Assembly: GCF_900475415.1 (NCBI RefSeq)
Contig: NZ_LS483388.1
Coordinates: 201,501-265,500, forward strand
DNA: 64,000 nucleotides
From: Streptococcus porcinus
GTDB lineage: Bacteria; Bacillota; Bacilli; Lactobacillales; Streptococcaceae
Direction of reading: 5' to 3'
The position numbers and the translations under genes were made by a program. Positions 53,466 to 61,787 of this stretch are shown here, piece after piece; the stretch's first letter is position 1, and each line of letters starts with the position of its first letter. A model generated the notes under the pieces. The model searched no databases, was not told the DNA's origin, and saw only the letters and a program-made list of their open reading frames with translations.

Positions 53466-53880
53466 AAGGTAGCTGGAGGTGAGGTCTATATTATGATTTT
53501 AGTTGAGTGACAAACTCGCTTTGCACTAACTGTTAAACTTCTGGAGAAGAAAGCTGAATAAGTTAATCAAGCTATTTTAGATTACATGAAACGTTATCCC
53601 ATCAAAGCTATAATGGCTGATAGTGGTAGTGAGTTCACCTTATTGGGAGAGCTAAAAGGTGTAGATATCTATTTTGCAGATTCCTACTCTTCTCATGAGC
53701 GTGGGAATAATGCGAACTTCAATGGTTTACTGCGAGAGTTTGTACCTAAAGAAGTGTCACTTAATGACCTCAGTCAAGGAGATTTAGCCATCTTTACCCA
53801 AGCTATTAACGATAGGATTAGAAGAATACCTAACTATCAAACAGCTTGAGATAAAGTAACTTTGTGAGACGACCAAGTTT
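53466..53880 (+). mobile_element. IS30-family transposase, degenerate C-terminal fragment
   Basis: The intact part (53586-53849) reads MKRYPIKAIMADSGSEF, then DIYFADSYSSHERGNNANFNGLLREFVPK and TQAINDRIRRIPNYQTA. These are the catalytic second Asp and Glu regions of IS30-family DDE transposases (IS1239-like in streptococci). Upstream the same gene continues with stops (ILVE-stop-QTRFALTVKLLEKKAE). No terminal repeats could be placed. The element is inactive. Confidence 0.75.
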
Positions 53881-54075
53881 GTTGTACTTGATTTGACAAA
53901 TGGGGATATTTTTTATATAGGAATTATTAACATAAGGTATTGACAGAAAAAACAAAATAAGGTACTTTCATATTAAAACGTTTTCGAAAATAAAAAATTA
54001 ATAAAAAAGGATTGATTCCAATGTTTTAATAAAGGTGTTACATTAAGGTGATTCTTACTTTCAAAGGAATACAAT

Positions 54076-54519
54076 ATTGTTGGAAAAATTAAACTATTCT
54101 TTGCAATTTCATTATTAGTTGGTGGACTCTTAGCTTTGAGAACTGCCTTTGCAGCTTCTGTTGAAGGTGGAACTTGGTCTTCAGGATCTGGTTACAGTGT
54201 CTGTAAAGGAATGCTTGTTTCAGGGAATCCAGGATTAGTAGGTTTAGAAGCAACTTATTACGTAGATTTTCAGAAGGTTCAAGGTGGGTATGACAGGCGT
54301 GATAGAGTATATGGTGCCGCAGTTAATGGAGCAGGAAGTTGGGCTTTTTTAACTAATGGTGTATTTAGAGCTAGTGAGGCAGATGGAGCTTCAGCGTATG
54401 GTGGTATAAAAGGTCAATGGACTGTCTCTCCAGGACTAGGACTTCCTTCAGGAACTTCTACAAAACATCTGTATTTCAGAGTTGGTAATGATACTTTTTG
54501 GTTGGATACTAATTTTTAA
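54076..54519 (+). CDS. Lactococcin 972-like secreted protein with a disrupted start
   Basis: The frame encodes a signal sequence (KIKLFFAISLLVGGLLALRTAFAA) and a mature part of about 120 residues starting SVEGGTWSSGSGY and ending FRVGNDTFWLDTNF. A VEGGTW start after signal cleavage and an aromatic C-terminus are features of lactococcin 972-family bacteriocins. No usual start codon lies before the signal peptide in frame. AAAGGA (54062-54067) is followed by ATT at 54076 in frame, and by TTG at 54080 that would need one more A in the AAAAA run. TTG at 54136 would destroy the signal. A small membrane gene follows. Confidence 0.5.
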   Translation: MVGKIKLFFAISLLVGGLLALRTAFAASVEGGTWSSGSGYSVCKGMLVSGNPGLVGLEATYYVDFQKVQGGYDRRDRVYGAAVNGAGSWAFLTNGVFRASEADGASAYGGIKGQWTVSPGLGLPSGTSTKHLYFRVGNDTFWLDTNF

Positions 54520-54543
54520 TAAGAGATTAGTCAGGAGGTTATT

Positions 54544-54657
54544 ATGGCAGAGTTTATGCTATATTTAGGAATACTATTGAATTTGTTGTACTTAGGACTT
54601 GCTATTACAGCAGTAATTTGTCTTATAAAAATATATAAATTACTTGCAAAAAAATAA
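54544..54657 (+). CDS. Small hydrophobic peptide downstream of the lactococcin 972-like gene
   Basis: A 37-residue peptide starting MAEFMLYLGILLNLLYLGL, with one long hydrophobic helix and a KLLAKK tail. A good ribosome site (AGGAGG) lies six bases before the ATG. Lactococcin 972-type loci often include small membrane proteins and an ABC exporter for immunity; only this one is present here. Its function is unknown. Confidence 0.6.
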   Translation: MAEFMLYLGILLNLLYLGLAITAVICLIKIYKLLAKK

Positions 54658-54708
54658 TTAGATTAAAAGAGATTTGCTTTTTAAATTAAAATATTACTTT
54701 CTGATTTA

Positions 54709-54731
54709 ATGGGCTTGCATTTTCAAAATGC
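54709..54731. terminator. Hairpin after the bacteriocin-like pair
   Basis: GCTTGCATTTT and AAAATGCAAGC form an 11-base perfect inverted repeat around a single base; little T run follows, so it may be a terminator or a binding site. Confidence 0.45.
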
Positions 54732-54846
54732 AAGCTTAAATGATATTATTTGTGTTACTGATATATATGCTTCTATATTAAGAAGTATATATATACATTT
54801 ATTGGACGAGACAAAAAATGAGTGGTTTGAAAGAGAAAAACTCTCT

Positions 54847-54926
54847 GGTGGGCAAACCGGTGGGCAAACTAATTTTTTACAAGCTAAAAAGCCCTATAAA
54901 TAAGGCTTTTTTTCGCTTTTGCACTA
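54847..54926. repeat. att-side direct repeats and terminator next to tRNA-Lys
   Basis: GGTGGGCAAAC occurs twice with a 12-base period (54847-54857, 54859-54869), as arm-site repeats next to an attachment site do. AAAAAGCC-CTATAAATAA-GGCTTTTTTT (54885-54913) then forms a terminator. The 3' end of tRNA-Lys follows. This looks like the right border of an earlier integrated element. Confidence 0.5.
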
Positions 54927-54999
54927 TGCCCCCTACAGGGCTCGAACCTGTGACCCATAGATTAAGAGTCTACTGCTCTACCAACTGAGCTAAGGAGGC
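54927..54999 (-). tRNA. tRNA-Lys (CTT anticodon)
   Basis: The minus strand folds as a 73-base tRNA. The acceptor stem is GCCTCCT with AGGGGGC plus discriminator A, the D-loop AGTTGGTAG, the anticodon loop contains CTT (GACTCTTAATC) and the T-arm contains GGTTCGAGCC. CCA is not encoded. Its 3' end faces the accessory island on the left and serves as an integration site. Confidence 0.96.
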
Positions 55000-55003
55000 T
55001 GAA

Positions 55004-55209
55004 AAAGAATGCTGTATTGGCACCGGTGGTTCACGTTTTGTATTGAACCCGCGCAATTAAGCAGGTGGGTAACCTATTTTCCCTTTACAGTTGCTTCCGC
55101 GTGAAACGGCTTGCATACTAGAGAAAAACTTGGTTTCCCGATAATACAAAGAAATAGTCGGTCAACACATAGATGTGAACTCGTATGCCACAGCAATTCA
55201 ATCTTTTTC
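55004..55209 (-). ncRNA. ssrS: 6S RNA
   Basis: A minus-strand RNA of about 205 bases. Its ends pair (GAATTGCTGT-GGCA near the 5' end with TGCC-AAT-ACAGCATTC at the 3' end) and enclose a long interrupted stem with a hairpin GGTTCA...TGAACC. This is the open-bubble architecture of 6S RNA, which binds RNA polymerase. A promoter lies upstream (TATAAT complement at 55216-55221, TTGAAT complement at 55241-55246). In Bacillus subtilis a 6S RNA gene also lies near rarA (yrvN), which supports the call. Exact ends are estimates. Confidence 0.75.
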
Positions 55210-55302
55210 TATGTCATTATAATACCACTTTTTTAAAAAAATTCAAGTTAAAAAGCATTTTTTTTGTAAACGGTTGCTTGCTTACAGATTTTTTCACAGT
55301 TA

Positions 55303-56565
55303 TTAGAGCTTGTCAATCCGCTCTTTGTTGGCTGCCAAGGCACGCTCATACTTTCCAGTTTCGTTGGCCACAAAATAGTTCTTATGGATTAGTTTGTCTG
55401 GTAAGTATTGTTGTTTGACCCATTTTTCAGGGTAGGCATGGGGATAGAGATATTCTTGGGCATTGCCAAGTTCTTTGCTTCCGGAATAGTGACCGTCGCG
55501 AAGATGCCTAGGAATAGGGAGATTGCCTGACTTTTTCAGGTCATTTATAGCAGCATCCATAGCAAGGTAAGCTGAGTTTGATTTGGGTGATAAGGCAAGA
55601 TCGATAATGACGTTGGCGATTAAAATCCTAGCTTCCGGGAAACCAATTTTTTGGGCAGCTTCTAGTGCTGTAACGGTATGAATCTGTGCGTCTGGATTGG
55701 CAAGGCCGATATCTTCATAAGCGATGACAGTTAAACGTCGGGCTAGGCTCGGTAAGTCACCAGCTTCAATTAATCTAGCGGCGTAGTGTAAACTAGCATT
55801 GACATCTGATCCCCGAATGGATTTTTGTAAGGCTGACAACACATCATAGTGTCCATCTCCATTTTTATCCATAGTGATATAACTTCGTTGTAAACTATTT
55901 TCTACTGTTTCCAGAGAGATATGACGTTTACCATTGGCATCTTCCTTGGTTGACATGATGGCTAACTCTAGTGAATTATAGGCAGACCTTAAATCACCAT
56001 TGGTTGCCGTTGCTATAAAGTCAAGAGCATCTTCATCTAGCACAATATCAAAGGAGAAGCCTCGCTCTTTGTCAGAGATAGCTATCGCGATAGCTTGTTT
56101 AATAGCTTCGTTACTTAAAGGTTCTAACTCAAAGATTTGAACGCGACTGCGAATAGCGGGTGTAACAGAAAAGAACGGATTTTCGGTGGTTGCACCAATC
56201 ATGATGATATTGCCATTTTCGAGCAGGGGAAGCAGAAAGTCCTGCTTGGTCTTATCAAGGCGATGAATTTCATCAAGGAGGAGAACTAAGCCTCCTGAAA
56301 ACTTAGCTTCGTCGGCGATTTCTTGGAGTCTTTTTTTGGTGTCAGTTGTGGCATTGAAGGTCCGAAAAGCATACTTGGTTGTACCTGCAATCGCACTAGC
56401 AATGGAGGTTTTACCAATTCCGGGAGGACCGTAGAGAATCATAGATGATAGCATATTGGCTTCAACCATACGACGGATGATTTTACCCTCACCGACAAGG
56501 TGTTCTTGTCCGATGACCTCTGAAATAGTTTTGGGACGCATGCGTAGCGCCAAATTATCACGCAT
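55303..56565 (-). CDS. rarA: Replication-associated recombination protein RarA (MgsA)
   Basis: A 420-residue AAA+ ATPase. The Walker A motif is YGPPGIGKTSIA, the Walker B motif is LLLDEIHRLDK, sensor 1 is IGATTENPFF and the arginine-finger region is AIRSRVQIFEL. The C-terminal tetramerisation domain contains DLPSLARRLTVIAYEDIGLANPD. RarA acts at stalled replication forks and is related to clamp-loader subunits. Length matches the family. It is separated from pabA by about 30 bases on the same strand. Confidence 0.95.
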   Translation of the reverse strand: MRDNLALRMRPKTISEVIGQEHLVGEGKIIRRMVEANMLSSMILYGPPGIGKTSIASAIAGTTKYAFRTFNATTDTKKRLQEIADEAKFSGGLVLLLDEIHRLDKTKQDFLLPLLENGNIIMIGATTENPFFSVTPAIRSRVQIFELEPLSNEAIKQAIAIAISDKERGFSFDIVLDEDALDFIATATNGDLRSAYNSLELAIMSTKEDANGKRHISLETVENSLQRSYITMDKNGDGHYDVLSALQKSIRGSDVNASLHYAARLIEAGDLPSLARRLTVIAYEDIGLANPDAQIHTVTALEAAQKIGFPEARILIANVIIDLALSPKSNSAYLAMDAAINDLKKSGNLPIPRHLRDGHYSGSKELGNAQEYLYPHAYPEKWVKQQYLPDKLIHKNYFVANETGKYERALAANKERIDKL

Positions 56566-56595
56566 AGATTGTTCTCCTTTCCTTGTGATGATTGA

Positions 56596-57162
56596 TTAAT
56601 GACGAATGCTTGCAATGAAGTTAGCAATCATGGTCATGCCATCAGGAGTTCCGATACTTTCAGGGTGGAACTGTAGTCCAAAAAGAGGTAGACTACAATG
56701 TTCAAAAGCCATAATTTCATGATCTTCGCAATCTCTAGCAGTAATGATAAAGTCTTGGGGTAATGTCTCCACGACGATAGAATGGTAACGCATAACAGTT
56801 AGTTCCTGTGGAAGAGAGTGAAAAAGACTGTTAGAGCCTTGAACGTGAATTTTGCTTTGTCTCCCGTGCATGACTTGTTTGGCTAAGCGTAACGTTCCTC
56901 CTAGGGTTTCGGCGATAGCTTGGTGTCCTAGACAAATACCTAAAATGGGTTTTATTTGGTAAAACTCTTTGATAAGTTTTGGCATTTGGTTAGCTTTATT
57001 GGGCCAGCCAGGACCAGGGGAGAAGACTAAAGCATCTGATTTTTTTGCCATTTCATATAAATGTGGGTCTTGATTGTACAAAACAATAGTCTCATCGAAT
57101 TCACTTAAATATTGGGCAAGATTGTAGGTAAATGAATCGTAATTATCAATTAAGAGTATCAT
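56596..57162 (-). CDS. pabA: Glutamine amidotransferase, aminodeoxychorismate synthase subunit II
   Basis: A 188-residue class I glutamine amidotransferase. The oxyanion/strand motif is NYDSFTYNLAQYL, the nucleophile cysteine is in GICLGHQAIAE and the catalytic His-Glu is in LQFHPES. It supplies ammonia to the synthase subunit for 4-amino-4-deoxychorismate, a precursor of folate. TrpG of tryptophan synthesis is near-identical in type, but the fused pabB-pabC gene immediately upstream on the same strand makes PabA the better name. Confidence 0.9.
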   Translation of the reverse strand: MILLIDNYDSFTYNLAQYLSEFDETIVLYNQDPHLYEMAKKSDALVFSPGPGWPNKANQMPKLIKEFYQIKPILGICLGHQAIAETLGGTLRLAKQVMHGRQSKIHVQGSNSLFHSLPQELTVMRYHSIVVETLPQDFIITARDCEDHEIMAFEHCSLPLFGLQFHPESIGTPDGMTMIANFIASIRH

Positions 57163-57205
57163 AGCTTCCTTAATAACTAAGTGGTTGTTGGGGTGGGGTG
57201 AGTTT

Positions 57206-58963
57206 TTACTGGTAGTTAGTTGATATGGTATTAGATAAAAAATTGAGGTCTAGACGATAAAGGCCGCGAACAGTATTGCCTCCGAAAACAGCAGTTGCAT
57301 TTTGTAAGTCAGCTAGCGTCAGCCATTTTTCTTGAACCTGGCCAGTAACTAGTAACTCTTGGCGGAAAAGACCTGGTAAAATACCAGCTGCTACTGGTGG
57401 TGTGTAGAGGTTTTGACCCAACTGAACAAAGAGATTTCCAATAGAGGTTTCCAACAATTGCCCCTCTTTATTGTAGAAAACCTGTTCGTAAGGTTTTTGA
57501 TTAATATGGGGACGATAACTCGTTTTAAAGTAAGTAAAGACCGAATTACTCACGTCTTTATCTTGTAAGGTGAGCTTTGCCTTTAGAAAACTTGAAGGTA
57601 AAGGTTTTAGGTGTTGGTCAGATAGCTCTACTCTGCCATTTTTAGATAGGCTAATTGTTAAACGGTAGCTGGCATCATCTTTTTTTTCTAAGTAGATTTT
57701 TAGTGCTTTTCGCAAAGTCGGTTCATCATAAGGATAGGCAAAATAAGTAGCTGCTTCTTTGAGACGATTGAGATGGTGCTCAAGGAAGACAATTTCTTTT
57801 TGCTCAACCTTTGCTGTTGTCTTTAGGGTGAAGTGTTGTTTTTTCCGGTAGAGAACAGCTGTTTTTTGATGAACTTCGTCATATTCTTCTTCCCACTTGC
57901 TTTGCCAAGTGATACCGCCACCAACACCATAAGTGGCATGATTGCCAGTAAGTTGGAGAGTTCTAATGGGGACATTAAAAATACGGCACCCATCGGGTAG
58001 GCAAATACCGATGGTTCCACAGTAAACCCCTCTTGGTTTTGGTTCTAAGTCTTTAATAATGGCCATGGTGGAGACTTTAGGAGCGCCTGTAATAGAACCA
58101 CAAGGGAAGAGTGCTGTAAGAATAGTCAAAAGATCACAAGTTGGTCTGAGTTTACCTAGGACGGTTGAGGTCATTTGCCAGACTGTGGAATATTGTTCCA
58201 GCTCACAAAGCTTAGCAACATGGACACTGCCTGTTTGGCAGATTTTCCCCATGTCATTACGGAGTAAATCGACAATCATCATATTTTCAGAACGATTTTT
58301 AGCATCAGCCTGAAGCCAGTCATGTTCTTTTTTGTCGTACCAGCTATTAACACCACGTTTGGTGGTACCTTTCATAGGTTTGGTGGTTAATGTATTGCCA
58401 TCTTGTTTAAAAAATAATTCAGGGCTAGCTGAGATGACTGCAAAATCATCATGGGCAATGTAAGCATTGTAGCCAGCAGCTTGTTCGACAACGAGTTTGT
58501 TATAAATTGATAAGCTCTTGGTTAAATCAAGTTCTTGAGTCAATTGAATAGTATAGTTTACTTGATAAGTATTGCCCTGTCGCATGTTGGAATGAATAAT
58601 TTCAATAGCTTTTTGATAAGCTTTTTTCTGAGTAGCGCTGGTCCAGCGATTAGGAAGGTCAAGGTTATCGTAATCAAGTAGGAACTCTTCCTTTTGGCAT
58701 TTTTTGTGCACTGTAAAATAGGCAAAATACTCCTTGCCTAACTTAACATCGTGGGTTTGTAAGGCTTTGTCAAAGAAGCTAGCAGCTTCATAACTGAGAT
58801 AGCCCACCACATAATAACCCAGTTGTTGGTAATACTGAACTTGTTCAATAACTAGGCCTACCTGGTCTAATTCTTCGGCGACCAACTCTAGTAGTGGGTT
58901 TTCAAAAAGATAGCGTTGACCAAGCTCTTTGAAATCAATAATTGTTTTTCTATGCATACTCAA
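57206..58963 (-). CDS. pabB: Fused aminodeoxychorismate synthase subunit I and 4-amino-4-deoxychorismate lyase
   Basis: A 585-residue bifunctional protein for p-aminobenzoate synthesis. Residues about 1-375 are a chorismate-binding enzyme: KPMKGTTKRG, NMMIVDLLRNDMG, PCGSITGAPKVSTM and GVYCGTIG are active-site segments, with the lysine that defines PabB in the TKPMKGT motif. Residues about 385-585 are a PLP-dependent class IV lyase (PabC) with LETSIGNLFVQ and GILPGLFRQEL. The fusion is common in streptococci and lactococci. With pabA it makes the complete p-aminobenzoate branch of folate synthesis. Confidence 0.92.
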   Translation of the reverse strand: MSMHRKTIIDFKELGQRYLFENPLLELVAEELDQVGLVIEQVQYYQQLGYYVVGYLSYEAASFFDKALQTHDVKLGKEYFAYFTVHKKCQKEEFLLDYDNLDLPNRWTSATQKKAYQKAIEIIHSNMRQGNTYQVNYTIQLTQELDLTKSLSIYNKLVVEQAAGYNAYIAHDDFAVISASPELFFKQDGNTLTTKPMKGTTKRGVNSWYDKKEHDWLQADAKNRSENMMIVDLLRNDMGKICQTGSVHVAKLCELEQYSTVWQMTSTVLGKLRPTCDLLTILTALFPCGSITGAPKVSTMAIIKDLEPKPRGVYCGTIGICLPDGCRIFNVPIRTLQLTGNHATYGVGGGITWQSKWEEEYDEVHQKTAVLYRKKQHFTLKTTAKVEQKEIVFLEHHLNRLKEAATYFAYPYDEPTLRKALKIYLEKKDDASYRLTISLSKNGRVELSDQHLKPLPSSFLKAKLTLQDKDVSNSVFTYFKTSYRPHINQKPYEQVFYNKEGQLLETSIGNLFVQLGQNLYTPPVAAGILPGLFRQELLVTGQVQEKWLTLADLQNATAVFGGNTVRGLYRLDLNFLSNTISTNYQ

Positions 58964-59150
58964 ATTATATCACAAAAGCGTTTACTCAGCTTAATATGAT
59001 CAAATAGGAAGAGACCTTTAAATAAGCAAAAGGACTGAAGATTTCCTAGAGGAGATCCAGCCCTAATTACTCTAAATAACAGATTAAGTATATGGAATCA
59101 TTCCCTGAGAGCGGAGATTATAGTTCATAGGGAATCAAATGGAATGAATA

Positions 59151-61130
59151 TTAGTGTGTCTCTTTTTGCTTTGAGCTGTTACCTGCTAAGAAAAGTGTCC
59201 CAAGAAAGAGGCTAACATAAGCAGCTACTGTGAGGCCTTCTGGATTATGTTCGTTGGTGTGAGGAAGGTTTCTAGGGTTGGTTTGGAGTGAAGCATGATT
59301 TGTAAATGTCATGGTTTGATAGGTCACTGGGATAGCTTCTTGCTGCGTCTGAGTTTTTTTAGTTCCAGTTCGTACCTCTTCGGCTAGATTTGTTGGGCCT
59401 CCTTTTTGAGCAGCAGTTAAGAGGTGGAAATGGTTCGCTTTCTCAAATAGTTCACCTATTTGTAAAAGAAGTCCATCGTTGTGGGCGCCACTATTCACCA
59501 AAAGGCCAAGAGGTAGTCCATTTTTAGTTACATAAGTTGGTAAAGACAAGGAAGGAGTTCCGGTCAAGTTAGCAAGCTGTGTGAAAGGTGTTAGAGTCCA
59601 AGCAGGGAGCCATTGGCGGTAGATTAAATCTAGTTTTTCTTGTTTACTTAACTGAGACATATCACTGAGCTGTGCTACTAATTCTTGAGGAATATGGTGG
59701 TAGTCAGCAGGAGGTGTTGGATAAGCAGTGGTAGGAGTTAGGAAAATAGGGTATTTTTGGTAGAACTGGTCTAATTGTTTAGTTAGCCCAGCAATACCTG
59801 TCCAGGCTTTATCAATATCTTCTTTACTCAAATCTTTCCCAGTTTGATAAAGTGCCCAGGAAAGGAGTTCTACATCATCTTTTTGAAGTGGGCGTTTCAA
59901 GGTTTGTTGTGCCATGAAATTGATCGATGGTGCAGCAGAAGCGGCAATGGTGTAATAATATTGCATCATGGTTTTGCCATCGACAGGATAAGGCACCTCA
60001 ACTGTTTGATAGCCTTGTTCTTTTAAGAAGGCTACAGCATCTTTGACAGCAGCAATGGCCTCTTGGCTAATAGGAGTCCCAGCTGGGGTCTTTGTAGTGT
60101 AGGCGATAGGGATACTTGGATCTAAGTGTTGAGAATTTTGTTGTGCTTTGGCTTTATCTTTTAAGAGAAATTGGAAGAGTTTTTTGGTGTCTTCCATACT
60201 TTTGGTCAGAGCGAAATGGCTAACATTACTACGTTCAGAAGAGGGATTTCCCTCTAGAATGCCACGTGTTGGGTGCAAGCCGATTAAGCCACTCCAAGAA
60301 GCAGGGATACGAGTAGAGCCACCACCATCAGAAGCACTGGCTAAACTTACTTGACCTGATGCTACAGCGGCCGCGGAGCCGCCAGAAGAGCCTCCGGGGT
60401 TTTTGTCCAGTTGCCAAGGATTGTGTGTATCTCCATAGAGGTTAGAGTTGGTAACATTTATCCATCCCATTTCTGGAAAAGATGATTGCCCTATGACAAT
60501 AAAGCCCGCTTTTTGAAGTTGTTTGACAAAAGCACTGGTGGATGAACTAGTTTTGTCCTTTAGAAAAGCTAAGCCGTTAGTGTTACTACCACCAGCAATA
60601 GTATGCCCCAAGCCTTTCACGAGAATCGGGACTTTGTAAAAGGGTTGCCCTTGATCTACCATTTGGTCACTTTCTTGACGAGCTAAAGGTTCACGTAAGG
60701 AAATCACATTGTTAAGCTCGGGGTTGGTGGTTTTGATAGTTTCTAAGGCAAAGTCTAACAATTGTTGCCCTGTGACACGTTTTTGCCGTGCCCATTCGGC
60801 TAATTGACTGGCGCTGGCTGTTTTATAGTCGTCTAGAGTAATAGAGGGTTGTGGGGCTGGACTTGTAATTTCTGTTGCTAAAGGAGGTGACTGAGTAGCA
60901 GTCTCTTCAGATGAGACTAGAGGAGCTGTAGGACTGTGTTCGGTCTTTGAAATGATTGATTCTGACGGTGTTTGTTTACTAACTTCGACTTGGCTCACTG
61001 GGGGCTGATTATCAATTTTGCTATCATCAGCATGGCCAATCATTGCACCTGATTGAAGGCTGGCAGTTACGAATAACAAGGCTAAGAGGGTTTGCCTTGT
61101 TCGAGAGGGATAGTGCTTAGAATGTTTCAT
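59151..61130 (-). CDS. Surface-associated amidase-signature family protein
   Basis: A 659-residue secreted protein with a signal peptide (residues 1-34, ending HADD), a Pro/Ser/Thr/Glu-rich spacer to about 95, and an amidase-signature domain at about 100-590. The Ser-Ser-Lys triad is represented by Lys in ILVKGLG and Ser residues in NPGGSSGGSAAAVASG and DGGGSTRIPAS. After a linker, the C-terminus has LPHTNE, a hydrophobic helix and KQKETH, a sortase-like signal with an unusual LPHTN instead of LPXTG. The substrate (amide, peptidoglycan or host-derived) is unknown. Confidence 0.85.
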   Translation of the reverse strand: MKHSKHYPSRTRQTLLALLFVTASLQSGAMIGHADDSKIDNQPPVSQVEVSKQTPSESIISKTEHSPTAPLVSSEETATQSPPLATEITSPAPQPSITLDDYKTASASQLAEWARQKRVTGQQLLDFALETIKTTNPELNNVISLREPLARQESDQMVDQGQPFYKVPILVKGLGHTIAGGSNTNGLAFLKDKTSSSTSAFVKQLQKAGFIVIGQSSFPEMGWINVTNSNLYGDTHNPWQLDKNPGGSSGGSAAAVASGQVSLASASDGGGSTRIPASWSGLIGLHPTRGILEGNPSSERSNVSHFALTKSMEDTKKLFQFLLKDKAKAQQNSQHLDPSIPIAYTTKTPAGTPISQEAIAAVKDAVAFLKEQGYQTVEVPYPVDGKTMMQYYYTIAASAAPSINFMAQQTLKRPLQKDDVELLSWALYQTGKDLSKEDIDKAWTGIAGLTKQLDQFYQKYPIFLTPTTAYPTPPADYHHIPQELVAQLSDMSQLSKQEKLDLIYRQWLPAWTLTPFTQLANLTGTPSLSLPTYVTKNGLPLGLLVNSGAHNDGLLLQIGELFEKANHFHLLTAAQKGGPTNLAEEVRTGTKKTQTQQEAIPVTYQTMTFTNHASLQTNPRNLPHTNEHNPEGLTVAAYVSLFLGTLFLAGNSSKQKETH

Positions 61131-61304
61131 TCTTTTTCTCCTAACATTATAATCACTTATTAGTTTAACATAATGAGAGGAAAATAAACTTTAAAGCGCT
61201 TGCGAAAATCCTAGAAGGTTTCTCTCTCTGGCATTAGTCAGTGAAAGTTAACTAAATTTATGCTACAATGGGAGTAATTAACTGTTAGGAAAAAGGACAA
61301 TTAT

Positions 61305-61775
61305 ATGGCTAAATTTGGTTTTTTATCAATTATTGAAGAAGAAATGGATAAGCATTTTAACTATGATTATGCCATGGATTGGGATAAGAAAAACCATGCA
61401 GTGGAGGTAACTTTTGTTTTGGAAGCGCAAAACAAAGCTGCAGTGGAAACTATTGATGATACGGGAGAAGTCTCGCAAGAGGATATTGTTTTTGAGGATT
61501 ATGTGCTTTTTTATAATCCTGAGAAAAGTAAGTTTGATAAGGGAGACTACTTGGTGGCCATTCCTTATGAGCCTAGGAAGGGCCTATCTCGTGAATTTTT
61601 ACAGTACTTTGTAGAATTTCTCAACGATGTTGCGACTGAAGGGCAAAGCGATCTCATGGATTTCTTGGACGATGATACTAAGGTTGATTTCGGCTTAAGT
61701 TGGGATGCACAAGCTTTTGTCCAAGGTCAAGAAGGACTTGAAGAAACTGAATTCTTTGCTTATCCAAGATATTAA
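61305..61775 (+). CDS. DUF3013 family protein
   Basis: A 156-residue acidic cytoplasmic protein starting MAKFGFLSIIEEEMDKHFNYD. It matches a conserved Lactobacillales family of unknown function (DUF3013), nearly always located before prmA. No catalytic motifs are visible. It starts with ATG at 61305 after a GGAAAAAGGA ribosome site and is followed 12 bases later by prmA, so it is probably co-transcribed. Confidence 0.8.
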   Translation: MAKFGFLSIIEEEMDKHFNYDYAMDWDKKNHAVEVTFVLEAQNKAAVETIDDTGEVSQEDIVFEDYVLFYNPEKSKFDKGDYLVAIPYEPRKGLSREFLQYFVEFLNDVATEGQSDLMDFLDDDTKVDFGLSWDAQAFVQGQEGLEETEFFAYPRY

Positions 61776-61787
61776 AGGGAGATTTTT

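Noticed and set aside
54709..54903. A 64-codon frame starting in the hairpin after the bacteriocin-like pair
   Set aside because: It starts inside an inverted repeat, has no ribosome site and ends in the integration repeats and terminator.
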